A DNA stretch of 64,000 nucleotides. Source: Phyllobacterium zundukense. GTDB taxonomy: Bacteria; Pseudomonadota; Alphaproteobacteria; Rhizobiales; Rhizobiaceae. Location: assembly GCF_002764115.1 (NCBI RefSeq), contig NZ_CP017940.1:2826501-2890500 (forward strand). The letters are read 5' to 3'. A model generated the notes under the pieces. That model did no database searches. It was not told where the DNA came from and was given only the letters and a program-made list of their open reading frames with translations. A program made the translations under genes and the position numbers. Numbering within the stretch: position 1 is the first letter of the stretch; each line of letters opens with the position of its first letter. Below are positions 27,940 to 36,699 of this stretch, one piece after another.

Positions 27940-29151
27940 CTATACTCCTGCGACCATGCGGCCCGGGTTCAATATTCCGCTCGGATCGAACTGCTGTTTG
28001 AGGCGCTTCGACAAGGCAGCAAGCGGCGCCGGCTGCGGTTCGAACACAGGCAGCGCGGCACGCACGGTTATCGGCGCTCGAACCAGGGTCGCATGACCTC
28101 CGCCATATTTTTGGATCAGCGCTCGCACTGCTTCCGCTTCCGGCTCGCCTTCCATGCGCAGCCAGACAAGACCGCCTTGCCAGTCATAAAAGGCATCGAC
28201 TGCTGCACCCATGCGCAAGGAAGCGACAAGCTTGTAGGCCTCCATCGGCGCCATCGACACCCGCCAGACCGGACGCTCCGTGCCATCGGCAAACGGTATG
28301 ACATCGCGGATTTCCCGCCAGAGCTTGCGGGAGCTCTCGCCGGAAATATCGTCAATCGTCCCGGCGGATGCCAGAAGACCTTTCAACATTGTCGCGCGAT
28401 CAGCGACGGACGGTGCGAAACCTTCAAGACGCAACAGCGTCGAGGCCTCGCCACTCAGCGCACCGTCGATGACACGCCCGGCAACATTGCCCGGTAAATG
28501 CGCGGCAGAAGCCACCTCGCCGCTTGAGCCCATGGCAATCGCCATGGCGCGGGCAGCTTCGTCGTCGGCAAGACCACGAATGACAAGCGTGGTTTCGGTT
28601 TCCGGAGCAGGCAGGACCTTGAAGGTTATTTCCGTGGCGATGCCGAGCGTACCCCAGGAATTTGCCATGCCTTTCGACAGATCATAGCCGGTGACGTTCT
28701 TGACGACTCTGCCACCGGATTTGAACAGTTCGCCCCGACCCGAAACGACGCGTACACCCAGCACATGATCGCGGGCGGAGCCAGATTTCAGGCGGCGAGG
28801 TCCGCAAAGGTTGGTGGCAAGCAGCCCGCCGAAACTGCCCTGCCCTGCAGGCTGTCCGAGGAGTGGGCCATAATCCATCGGCTCGAACTGGAATGCCTGG
28901 TCATTGGCGGCGAGCAATGCTTCCAGTTCGGCTATGGGCGTACCCGCCTTGGCGCTGAGGACCAATTCTTCAGGTTCATAGAGTGTCACGCCCGAGTAGT
29001 TAGACAAGGCGATGGTATGCTCGGTCTGCAGCGGCCGGCCGAGATCGCGCTTGGAACCATGACCAACAACTTCGACAGGCGCCTGCTCGGCGAGCGCCCA
29101 CTGTACGGCATCCACGATTTCATCTTCGGTCTGCGGAGTAAAAATGGTCAC
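27940..29151 (-). CDS. glcE: Glycolate oxidase FAD-binding subunit
   Basis: A 403-residue subunit with a PCMH-type FAD domain (AEQAPVEVVGHGSKRDLGRP; GQPAGQGSFGGLLATNLCGPRRLKSGSARDHVLGV) and a shorter C-terminal part than GlcD. With GlcD and GlcF it oxidises glycolate to glyoxylate, or related 2-hydroxyacids. A small unassigned reading frame ends three bases upstream of its ATG, in the 274-base gap after glcD. Confidence 0.93.
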   Translation of the reverse strand: MTIFTPQTEDEIVDAVQWALAEQAPVEVVGHGSKRDLGRPLQTEHTIALSNYSGVTLYEPEELVLSAKAGTPIAELEALLAANDQAFQFEPMDYGPLLGQPAGQGSFGGLLATNLCGPRRLKSGSARDHVLGVRVVSGRGELFKSGGRVVKNVTGYDLSKGMANSWGTLGIATEITFKVLPAPETETTLVIRGLADDEAARAMAIAMGSSGEVASAAHLPGNVAGRVIDGALSGEASTLLRLEGFAPSVADRATMLKGLLASAGTIDDISGESSRKLWREIRDVIPFADGTERPVWRVSMAPMEAYKLVASLRMGAAVDAFYDWQGGLVWLRMEGEPEAEAVRALIQKYGGGHATLVRAPITVRAALPVFEPQPAPLAALSKRLKQQFDPSGILNPGRMVAGV

Positions 29152-29154
29152 GGC

Positions 29155-29382
29155 CTAGAGCCCTTTGCGGCCAGATTGGCCGTATTCTGTTTCTCGGCTG
29201 GCGAGACAATCCACGCGGAAGGTGGCGAGGTCGATGTGGTTCATCGGACGAAGCCACCTGACAAAGTGGGTGGCCGCCAGCCGGAAACCCGAAGGGACGG
29301 GGCCTGTTGCGCCAATTCCGGCGCAAAGCCACTCGCCCGCACGCAAAGTGCGGGTCTTCGCGTCTTTGCTTGATCTTGTCAC
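29155..29382 (-). CDS. Small unassigned ORF between glcD and glcE
   Basis: A 75-residue frame on the glc coding strand, ending three bases before the glcE start. The product is basic and Trp/Gly-rich (GEWLCAGIGATGPVPSGF, AATHFVRWLRP) with no signal peptide I would trust and no family I recognise. Related operons usually have glcD and glcE nearly touching, so this 274-base insert is unusual. It may be a real small gene, or a repeat element that happens to be open. Confidence 0.35.
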   Translation of the reverse strand: MTRSSKDAKTRTLRAGEWLCAGIGATGPVPSGFRLAATHFVRWLRPMNHIDLATFRVDCLASRETEYGQSGRKGL

Positions 29383-29425
29383 AACATACCTCCGTCAGAA
29401 TAGGTCAATATGGTCGCAAAGGGCT

Positions 29426-30922
29426 CTAGAATCTCGGTATGTCAGGAAACGGCACCTGACCGTGATGCACATGCATGCGGCCAAGCTCGGCACAGCGGTG
29501 CAACTGCGGAAAGACCTTGCCAGGATTGAGCAAATGCTTGTCATCGAAAGCGCATTTGACCCGGATCTGCTGGTTGAGATCGATTTCGTTGAACATTTCC
29601 GGCATCAGGTCGCGCTTTTCCACGCCTACGCCGTGTTCTCCCGTCAATACGCCGCCGACCTTGACGCAAAGGCGCAATATGTCGGCGCCAAAATCCTCGG
29701 CCTTATGCAACTCTTCCGGAATGTTTGCGTCGTAGAGTATGAGCGGATGCAGATTGCCGTCGCCCGCATGAAAGACATTGGCAACGCGAAGACCATATTT
29801 CTCCGACAGTTCGCGCATGCCTGCCAGCACTTTCGGCAGTTCCTTGCGCGGAATAGTGCCGTCCATGCACAGATAATCCGGCGAGATACGCCCGACGGCG
29901 GGAAAGGCCGCCTTGCGGCCCGCCCAGAACGCCATGCGTTCCTCCTCGCTTTGCGAGACCACGCAGGTCGTCGCACCATTGTTCCGGGCTATAGCCTCGA
30001 CCATGCTGATCAAATGATCAACTTCAACCACCGGGCCGTCGAGTTCGATGATCAGCAGTGCTTCGACATCAAGCGGATAACCGGCATGAACGAAATCCTC
30101 GGCCGCGTGAATCGCAGGGCGGTCCATCATTTCCATGCCACCCGGAATGATACCTGCCGCGATGATATCTGCGACGCACTGGCCTGCCTCCTCGCTCGTC
30201 GGAAAACCTACCATCAGCGCGCGCGCCGTCGCCGGCTTCTGCAGGATACGTACGGTGACTTCGGTGACGACGCCGAGCAGCCCTTCCGAACCTGTCATCA
30301 ATCCGAGAAGATCATAGCCCTCCGAATCCAGATGCTTGCCGCCGAGCCGCACCACTTCACCGGTGATCAGCACCATTTCGAGCCCCAGTACATTGTTGGC
30401 GGTGAGGCCATATTTCAGGCAATGCACGCCGCCGGAATTTTCTGCGACATTGCCGCCGATCGAGCAGGCGATCTGCGACGACGGATCGGGCGCATAGTAA
30501 AAGCCTTCATGCTCGACGGCCTTGGTGATGCCGAGATTGGTCACGCCCGGCTGCACCACGGCAACCCGGTTCGGATAATCGATCTCCAGAATACGGTTGA
30601 AGCGCGACATAACCAGCAGGACCGCGTCTTCAAGTGGCAAGGCCCCGCCCGAAAGCGACGTTCCCGAGCCGCGAGGAACCACCTTCACATTGTTTTCATG
30701 GCAATATTTGAGGACAAGTGAGACTTGGCGCACCGTTTGCGGCAGGACGACGACCAGAGGCAGCTGGCGATAAGCGGTCAAGGCATCGGATTCAAAGACG
30801 CGCATTTCATTGGTTGCATCGACAACGCCTTCGCCCGGGACAATCGCCTGCAGAGCGGCAACGATGCTTGTACGGCGCGACATGGTTGCGTCATCGGCCT
30901 TTGGCATCAGCAATCCGGACAT
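29426..30922 (-). CDS. glcD: Glycolate oxidase subunit GlcD
   Basis: A 498-residue FAD-linked catalytic subunit. It has an FAD-binding type 4 domain (VVPRGSGTSLSGGALPLEDAVLL; GGNVAENSGGVHCLKYGLTANNVLG) and a C-terminal FAD oxidase domain (ANVFHAGDGNLHPLILYD; GEHGVGVEKRDLMPEMF). It oxidises glycolate or D-lactate-like 2-hydroxyacids. It is the first gene of glcD-glcE-glcF and is divergent from a LysR regulator 139 bases away, which may control it. FAD-linked D-lactate dehydrogenases are the closest alternative. Confidence 0.95.
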   Translation of the reverse strand: MSGLLMPKADDATMSRRTSIVAALQAIVPGEGVVDATNEMRVFESDALTAYRQLPLVVVLPQTVRQVSLVLKYCHENNVKVVPRGSGTSLSGGALPLEDAVLLVMSRFNRILEIDYPNRVAVVQPGVTNLGITKAVEHEGFYYAPDPSSQIACSIGGNVAENSGGVHCLKYGLTANNVLGLEMVLITGEVVRLGGKHLDSEGYDLLGLMTGSEGLLGVVTEVTVRILQKPATARALMVGFPTSEEAGQCVADIIAAGIIPGGMEMMDRPAIHAAEDFVHAGYPLDVEALLIIELDGPVVEVDHLISMVEAIARNNGATTCVVSQSEEERMAFWAGRKAAFPAVGRISPDYLCMDGTIPRKELPKVLAGMRELSEKYGLRVANVFHAGDGNLHPLILYDANIPEELHKAEDFGADILRLCVKVGGVLTGEHGVGVEKRDLMPEMFNEIDLNQQIRVKCAFDDKHLLNPGKVFPQLHRCAELGRMHVHHGQVPFPDIPRF

Positions 30923-31061
30923 GAAATCTCCCTGCCAGCGCGATCCTGCATCACTGGTAAACTATCTTTACCTCTTGTGCTTCCGCCTTGTAAAGATGCG
31001 GCAGTTCACACCGTAGCATTTGCACTTGACCTTGGCATCTCACGCCGGAAAGAGTGCGCGC

Positions 31062-31961
31062 ATGAGCGAGTTCAATGATATGGAAATTTTTGCGCGCGTG
31101 GTTTCTGCCGGAAGCATGTCGGCGGCAGGACGCGAGCTTGGCCTGTCTCCCGCTGTCGTTTCCAAACGGCTGCGCCGTCTGGAGGAGCGGCTAGGTACGC
31201 GGCTTCTGCAGCGAACGACGAGGCAGATTGCCCTGACGGAAACCGGCCAAGGCTATTATGAACGGGTGCTGGCGATCCTGTCAGGCGTCGAAGAAGCGGA
31301 AGCCTTCGTGTCGCGCCGTTCTGAACAGGCGCACGGGATGCTCAAGGTCGCTGTGCCGACCACTTTCGGACGTATGCATATCGCGCCGCATATGGAACCA
31401 TTCATGCGAGCCAACCCGGACCTTTCGGTCAATCTCGTCCTCGCCGACGAATTCGTCGACATCGTTGGCGAGGGTTATGACCTTGCCGTCCGCATCGCCG
31501 AACTCTCCGACTCAAGCCTTGTCGCGCGCAAGCTGGCTCCGGTGGAGCGCTTTCTGGTTGCTGCACCACGCTATGTCGCAGAGCATGGGACGCCAAAGTC
31601 CTTTTCCGATCTCGAGAACCACATTTGCCTTGCTGCCCACAATGGCGATCCTTGGCGCCTCGTCGGGCCCTATGGCGCGGTGAGCTGGCGCCCATCGGGT
31701 CCGCTGCTCACGAACTCAAGCGAGGTGGTGCGTGAGGCTGTGCTCGGTGGCCTTGGAATTGCGCTGCGTTCGACCTGGGATATCGGGCCGGAACTTGCGG
31801 CTGGCCTTCTCGTGCGCGTCCTCGAAGATTATGCGGCCTCGCGCAACATCGCTATCTATGCCGTTTATCCCTCGCGGCAGTTTCTGCCAGCCAAGGTGCG
31901 GCTGTTCATCGATTACCTCGCCGCCCTATACGGACCGGTCGCGCCCTGGGATCGAAACTGA
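31062..31961 (+). CDS. LysR family transcriptional regulator
   Basis: A 299-residue LysR protein. The N-terminal winged helix is FARVVSAGSMSAAGRELGLSPAVVSKRLRRLEERLGTRLLQRTTRQIALTETG, of the subgroup with an SxVSKRLRRLE helix often called DsdC/CrgA-like. The substrate-binding domain follows. The start at 31062 has GGAAAGAG upstream. It diverges from glcD, making glycolate oxidation a possible target. Its stop touches the convergent DUF3422 stop. Confidence 0.93.
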   Translation: MSEFNDMEIFARVVSAGSMSAAGRELGLSPAVVSKRLRRLEERLGTRLLQRTTRQIALTETGQGYYERVLAILSGVEEAEAFVSRRSEQAHGMLKVAVPTTFGRMHIAPHMEPFMRANPDLSVNLVLADEFVDIVGEGYDLAVRIAELSDSSLVARKLAPVERFLVAAPRYVAEHGTPKSFSDLENHICLAAHNGDPWRLVGPYGAVSWRPSGPLLTNSSEVVREAVLGGLGIALRSTWDIGPELAAGLLVRVLEDYAASRNIAIYAVYPSRQFLPAKVRLFIDYLAALYGPVAPWDRN

Positions 31962-33269
31962 TCAATCCTCTGCATGGGATTTGCGGATGGCCTTGACGAC
32001 GTACCACATGGCCAGAATCGCGATGGGAACAAAGATCGCCGTCAGCACAGAGGCATGTAGCTCGGGGATATACGTTTCCGCGCCCTTGGCGAGATAATAG
32101 AAAAGGCCGACGACGTAATAGGAGATCGCTGCAACCGAGAGCCCTTCGACGGTCCGCTGCAGGCGCAATTGCAATTGCGCACGCTTGTCCATTGAACTGA
32201 GCAAGTCACGGTTCTGGCGCTCAAGCTCAACGTCCACCGATGTGCGCAGCAAGGTCGCTGCGCGGGAAAGCTTTTCGGACAGGCTTTCCTGCCGTCCGCT
32301 GACCGATCGGCAGGTACGCATGGCCGGCGCCATGCGCCGCTGGATAAAGGCGCCCCAGGTCTCATATCCGGTAACCGGCTCTTCCTGCAGCGCCGCCAGC
32401 CGCTCCAGCACGATACCGTTATAGGCGCGACTTGCGGCAAAACGATAAAGACTGGACGCCGCGTCGGCTTCCAGTTCCGCCGCAAGCGACGTCAATTCAT
32501 CGAGCAGTTTGTGGCTGTCAGACGTCGAATCGCGCATTTCATTGGTCAAACCGGCGAGCCGGTCCTCGATGCGCCGAATGCGCGGCGAAAGCGAATGCGC
32601 CAATGGCAGGCCCAGCATCGCCAGCGTGCGATAGGTCTCGATCTCGATGACCCGCTGTGACAGCGCTCCCGCGCGGGCAGGCGACAGGCCATTGTCGAGA
32701 ATGAGTATCCGCGTCATGCCATCGCCGTCCTGCCGGAAATCGGTGACGATCGAGGCAAGGCCGTTTTCGACATCGCTGTAGCAAAGGCTTGCCGGGTCGA
32801 ATTCCGAAATCAAAGCAGAAGCGTTGCGGTCCTTCTTGATGATTTCCAGTCGCACGCCGTCAATCACCGTACCGGGCGGGTTGAAACCATGGCCGAAAGG
32901 ATGCTGGGCGATACTGCCGTTGCGTGGCACAGGACCTTCCCACAGATAGGTGGAGAACTCCGTATGGCGCTCCCAGCGCAGCGTGCCATTGCCCCACGGC
33001 ATGATGTGGTGACGCGCATCGCGGGCCGGCGGCGCGATACCGATACTGCGGCTGAGTTCGGCCAGGACAGCGTGATCGACGGTTGAGCCGCCTTCCGTCA
33101 TGAAGGCAAGCTGGATCAGCAGGCGGGGTGTGTCGACGAGAGGATAAGGCCGCGCATGCACTTCGCCAAGCGCAATGGCGCGCTCCGCATGTGCCGGAAA
33201 TCCCATGACACCGCCTGGACTCGGTGCAGCGCTCGCAAGCGCTGTTACTGGCTTCAATCTCTTCCCCAT
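31962..33269 (-). CDS. DUF3422 family membrane protein
   Basis: A 435-residue protein of the proteobacterial DUF3422 family: HAERAIALGEVHARPYPLVDTPRLLIQLAFMTE at the N terminus and WERHTEFSTYLWE. A helical central part precedes two C-terminal membrane helices (ISYYVVGLFYYLAKG and SVLTAIFVPIAILAMWYVV). The architecture resembles a soluble sensor or enzyme part anchored at its C terminus. The function is unknown. It abuts the LysR gene stop-to-stop with no spacer. Confidence 0.9.
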   Translation of the reverse strand: MGKRLKPVTALASAAPSPGGVMGFPAHAERAIALGEVHARPYPLVDTPRLLIQLAFMTEGGSTVDHAVLAELSRSIGIAPPARDARHHIMPWGNGTLRWERHTEFSTYLWEGPVPRNGSIAQHPFGHGFNPPGTVIDGVRLEIIKKDRNASALISEFDPASLCYSDVENGLASIVTDFRQDGDGMTRILILDNGLSPARAGALSQRVIEIETYRTLAMLGLPLAHSLSPRIRRIEDRLAGLTNEMRDSTSDSHKLLDELTSLAAELEADAASSLYRFAASRAYNGIVLERLAALQEEPVTGYETWGAFIQRRMAPAMRTCRSVSGRQESLSEKLSRAATLLRTSVDVELERQNRDLLSSMDKRAQLQLRLQRTVEGLSVAAISYYVVGLFYYLAKGAETYIPELHASVLTAIFVPIAILAMWYVVKAIRKSHAED

Positions 33270-33471
33270 CGTCCCCTGACCGGTCTTTTCTTCGCTGATC
33301 GGCTGTCACAGGATCGTGAACGGATTGAGCTGCGCTTTCAACCGTTTCTCATACCAAAGGCTGCGGCAAATAGGACCACGATCCCTTCAGAAATTGGATC
33401 ATTTAATTGACCAGTTTCGTTCTTTCCCGGTACGATATGGCTGCAAGTGTTTTCTGCGGATCGATTCATCC

Positions 33472-34257
33472 ATGAGCAGCACCCCCATCTTCGCCCGCAT
33501 CCAGTCTACACGCACGGCCAGTGACATTGTCCGCCAGATCGAGACGCTGATTTTGGAAGGAGTCTTGCGGGTCGGTGACCGGCTCCCGGGTGAACGCGAC
33601 CTTTCAGTACAGTTCGATGTATCGCGGCCTATCCTGCGCAGCGCGCTTAAAACACTGGAAGCCAAGGGCCTGCTCACGACGCGGCATGGCGGCGGAACGT
33701 TTGTCGCCGATGTCATTGGCGAGGTGTTTTCCAAGCCCATGATGGAACTCATCTCCAGCCACCGCAAGGCGGCCGCGGACTATCTCGAATATCGCCGCGA
33801 AATCGAAAGCATCGCCGCCGATTATGCGGCCCAGCGTGCCACCGAGGATGACCGGCTTTTGCTCCGCCGCATCATGACGGCCATGGAAGAAGCCTACGAG
33901 ACAGACGACTTCAAGAGGGAAGCCGAACTCGATGTCGAGTTGCACAATGCCATTGGCGAGTGCGCGCACAACATCATCCTCCTGCATACGCTGCGCTCCT
34001 GCTATCGGCTACTGGCCGATGACGTGTTCTACAACCGTACGGTGATTTATGGATTTCCCGGTGCACGGGCGAAGCTGCTTGCACAACACCGGGCGATATT
34101 CGACGCGATCATGGCGTCGGACCCGGCAGGAGCACGCACGGCCGTCCGCCAGCACATCGATTTCATCGAGCAAGCGCAACGGGAAGCGGCGCGCAGCAAC
34201 GCCTGGCAAGATGTCTCCCGCCTGCGGCGCAATCAGCGGGAGTCGGATATAAAATGA
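33472..34257 (+). CDS. GntR family regulator, FadR/FCD type
   Basis: A 261-residue regulator. The winged helix is ASDIVRQIETLILEGVLRVGDRLPGERDLSVQFDVSRPILRSALKTLEAKGLL. The FCD effector domain carries the metal-site pattern (AELDVELHNAI, LLAQHRAIFDAI, AVRQHIDF). FCD regulators of this group sense small carboxylates such as lactate, glycolate or pyruvate, so a link with the nearby glc genes is possible. The ATG at 33472 is chosen because the frame upstream is not protein-like. Its stop overlaps the next gene by ATGA. Confidence 0.92.
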   Translation: MSSTPIFARIQSTRTASDIVRQIETLILEGVLRVGDRLPGERDLSVQFDVSRPILRSALKTLEAKGLLTTRHGGGTFVADVIGEVFSKPMMELISSHRKAAADYLEYRREIESIAADYAAQRATEDDRLLLRRIMTAMEEAYETDDFKREAELDVELHNAIGECAHNIILLHTLRSCYRLLADDVFYNRTVIYGFPGARAKLLAQHRAIFDAIMASDPAGARTAVRQHIDFIEQAQREAARSNAWQDVSRLRRNQRESDIK

Positions 34258-34991
34258 AGACCGTTGATTTCAAGCACGCGCGCGGTCCGGACAAATTGCG
34301 TGTCTACGCCATCGGCGATGTGCATGGCCGGCTGGATCTGTTGCAGGAGATGCACCGGCGTATCCAGGCGGAGAATGAGAAATCACCGCCATTTGACTGG
34401 GTTGTCGTGCATCTTGGCGACTATATCGATCGAGGACTCCAATCCAAAGGTGTGCTCGATCTATTGGTGAATTTGCAGAAGAAGACGCACCGAATGCTGG
34501 CACTGGCCGGAAATCACGATATCGGTCTGCTGGAATTTCTCGACACAGGCGACGCTTATGGGCTTTTCGCACGCAATGGCGGACGACAGACTGCGCTCTC
34601 ATACGGCATTAATATCAATTTTAACGATCCGGGCTCTGTCTATGCCGGACGGAAAGCGCTCGCCGACGCCATTCCTCCGTCTCACATCCAATTTCTGCGC
34701 GGCCTGCGACGTTCAATGGTCTTTGGTGATTTCTTCTTTTGTCACGCCGGCATCCGGCCGGGCGTCGACCTCGACCGGCAGGATCCCGACGATCTGATCT
34801 GGATCAGGTGGGAATTCCTGGAGAATACGCATCCGCACCCCAAAATCATCGTCCATGGCCATACGCCTGTCAGCGACGTGGAAGTCAGGGCAAACCGGGT
34901 CAATCTCGACACCGGCGCCTATGCCAGCGGCAGGCTCAGCGCGATTGCAATCGACGCGGAAAACAAATTTTTCCTGGAAGCAAGCGTATAG
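34254..34991 (+). CDS. Metallophosphoesterase, PPP/ApaH-like
   Basis: A 245-residue calcineurin-like phosphatase. Metal-binding motifs are all present: YAIGDVHGRLDLL (GDVHG), VHLGDYIDRG (GDYIDRG), LALAGNHDIG (GNHD), FCHAGIRPG and KIIVHGHTPVSD. It resembles bacterial serine/threonine phosphatases (PrpA-like) and ApaH. The start codon overlaps the GntR stop, so a regulator and a phosphatase are made together, an unusual pairing. The substrate (phosphoprotein or dinucleotide) cannot be told from sequence. Confidence 0.92.
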   Translation: MKTVDFKHARGPDKLRVYAIGDVHGRLDLLQEMHRRIQAENEKSPPFDWVVVHLGDYIDRGLQSKGVLDLLVNLQKKTHRMLALAGNHDIGLLEFLDTGDAYGLFARNGGRQTALSYGININFNDPGSVYAGRKALADAIPPSHIQFLRGLRRSMVFGDFFFCHAGIRPGVDLDRQDPDDLIWIRWEFLENTHPHPKIIVHGHTPVSDVEVRANRVNLDTGAYASGRLSAIAIDAENKFFLEASV

Positions 34992-35000
34992 AAACTGATC

Positions 35001-35141
35001 TCAGCGCGAGGCTGTGCTGATGCCGTAGCCATCGCTGGAAACCGTATGTCCACCGGCATCGACCGAAAACAGCCCTGCGCCCATGAAGAGGATGGCGGAG
35101 AGCATTACGGCGGTCAAAAGAGCGGCACTCTTGGTGGTCAT
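35001..35141 (-). CDS. Small single-pass membrane or exported protein (46 aa)
   Basis: A 46-residue reading frame: two Lys/Thr near the start, one hydrophobic stretch (AALLTAVMLSAILFMGAGLF) and a polar Gly/Ser-rich tail (DAGGHTVSSDGYG). It could be a signal peptide with a tiny secreted part or a single transmembrane anchor. GGAAA lies 8 bases before the ATG. It lies alone in the otherwise gene-free gap 34992-35318, convergent to the phosphatase gene. It is unrecognised, but start, ribosome site and hydrophobicity make it plausible. Confidence 0.55.
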   Translation of the reverse strand: MTTKSAALLTAVMLSAILFMGAGLFSVDAGGHTVSSDGYGISTASR

Positions 35142-35318
35142 TTGGGCGTTTCCATTGTTCATATTGGTCTGGCTTCTTGCCAGTTAACCAGTGGGGCCAC
35201 TACAGGACACAATGCTTACCAACTAGTGAATCAAAGACACGCTCCCCATGAATCCGGATCGGGAATCCGATTCAGAACTGGGCTGTTGCAGAGTTGCAAC
35301 TGAATCGTCGACGGCGCC

Positions 35319-36017
35319 CTAGATCAGCGCAACCCAGGCGCGTGCAAGCGCGAGACCGGCGCTATCCGCTGCCGCCCCATCGCGTTCAACATGAGCTTTG
35401 TAGTTGCTCAGCCATTCGGCTTGATTTCGCGCAATCTGATCGTGGAAAACCTCCGTCCACTCCTCGACAAGTCCAGTGTCGGCCTCAAAGTGAAACTGGA
35501 TGCCGTAGACGGCGCGGCCGATACGAAAGGCCTGGTTTGCCGTCATTGCGCTTGAAGCAAGATGTAGGGCGCCCTCTGGCAACCAAAACGTATCGCTGTG
35601 CCAGTGGAAAATCGGGAATCGGTGGGAAACCGCAGACATAACTGGATCAGACGCCGCCTCGGCTGTGCGAGTCACTTCATGCCAACCGAATTCGGTCGGA
35701 CGTCCGAGAAGGTTCTCTGCACCGTAGCCGCGCGCGACCAGCTGGCTGCCGAGACAAATGCCGAGAACAGCCTTGTCGGAGTCGCCGAAGCGCTTGATGA
35801 GCCGCGCCAAGGCGGGAAGGTAGGGATAATCGTCATCAGCAAGAGCGTTCTGATCGCCACCGAGCACGACCAGCGCATCATGATCCGAATCATCGGCGGG
35901 CAGAACTTCGCCACGATAGGCTTGACGCAGATCAATTGTAGCACCCGCTTCATCCAGTGCCCGGCCGACCTGTCCTAACCCGGTATCCTGATAATTCTGA
36001 ACGACGAGAACGCGCAT
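35319..36017 (-). CDS. Class I glutamine amidotransferase-like protein
   Basis: A 232-residue protein with a full catalytic triad arrangement: AVLGICLGSQLVARGYG (nucleophile Cys), and VYGIQFHFEADTG (His and Glu). The blocks DALVVLGGDQNAL and FPIFHWHSDTFWLPEGA are also typical of stand-alone GMP-synthase-like amidotransferases. Such proteins hydrolyse gamma-glutamyl amides (for example gamma-glutamyl-polyamines, as PuuD) or act on unknown substrates. It is divergent from a conserved protein of unknown role. Confidence 0.9.
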   Translation of the reverse strand: MRVLVVQNYQDTGLGQVGRALDEAGATIDLRQAYRGEVLPADDSDHDALVVLGGDQNALADDDYPYLPALARLIKRFGDSDKAVLGICLGSQLVARGYGAENLLGRPTEFGWHEVTRTAEAASDPVMSAVSHRFPIFHWHSDTFWLPEGALHLASSAMTANQAFRIGRAVYGIQFHFEADTGLVEEWTEVFHDQIARNQAEWLSNYKAHVERDGAAADSAGLALARAWVALI

Positions 36018-36090
36018 GAAGCCTGCCTGACTGATCGCAATGACTGGGAATCTCGGATAGCATGGGGCTTCGAGAGTCGGAAGCCGTCAA

Positions 36091-36699
36091 ATGCCCCTGC
36101 AAAACCGTGTCACACCCTTTGGCGAGATTGTTGCATCCCCCCACCGCGGCATGTTGATGGGAAATCGCGGCATCATCCATGACCCGACAACCCGGACTTT
36201 GCTGAAAAGGCGCTGGACGACCAGAGCCTGGATCATCTGCGTCTGTGAATTCAAAGGTGTGCGGCGGGAGGTGATGGCGCGCCGCAGCTGGACCGAGCTG
36301 TTCTTCTTTGACGAGGCGGCGGCGCTGGCGGCGGGGCACCGGCCCTGCTTCTATTGCCAGCGGCAACGGGCAAAGACCTTTCAGGCGGCTTGGGCGACCG
36401 GCAATGAAACCATCCTCCCGAGCGCCCCTGCAATGGATATGATCCTGCATGGCGAAAGGCTCGACGCCAAAGGCGGCAAACGGCGTCATCGTATCGAAGG
36501 TTCGATCGCTGATTTACCGGATGGCACCATGATTGCCAGCGGCGACAACGCCTACTTGGTCAAGGCTGGCGAGATGCATCTCTGGTCATGGGAAGGCTAT
36601 GCGCCATCGCCGACACCCGCCAATAATGTCTCGCTGCTTACTCCGCCTGCGACCGTGCGGGCGCTGCGAGCGGGCTATGGCCCGCTCATCCGCTTGTAG
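36091..36699 (+). CDS. Conserved protein of unknown function (CFYC motif)
   Basis: A 202-residue soluble protein that I do not assign to a named family. A CFYCQRQR motif near residue 90 follows a basic, Trp-rich N-terminal half (RGIIHDPTTRTLLKRRWTTRAWIICVCEFKG, FFFDEAAALAAGHRPCFYC). The rest has HGERLDAKGGKRRH and a terminal LLTPPATVRALRAGYGP. One CxxC pair with nearby His could hold a metal, though a second pair is not evident. Its stop touches the convergent EamA gene. Confidence 0.8.
   Translation: MPLQNRVTPFGEIVASPHRGMLMGNRGIIHDPTTRTLLKRRWTTRAWIICVCEFKGVRREVMARRSWTELFFFDEAAALAAGHRPCFYCQRQRAKTFQAAWATGNETILPSAPAMDMILHGERLDAKGGKRRHRIEGSIADLPDGTMIASGDNAYLVKAGEMHLWSWEGYAPSPTPANNVSLLTPPATVRALRAGYGPLIRL

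Noticed and set aside
29165..30721. Long open frame (518 codons) opposite glcD
   Set aside because: Mirror of glcD codon bias; it also crosses the glcD-glcE gap without any ribosome site or recognisable motif.
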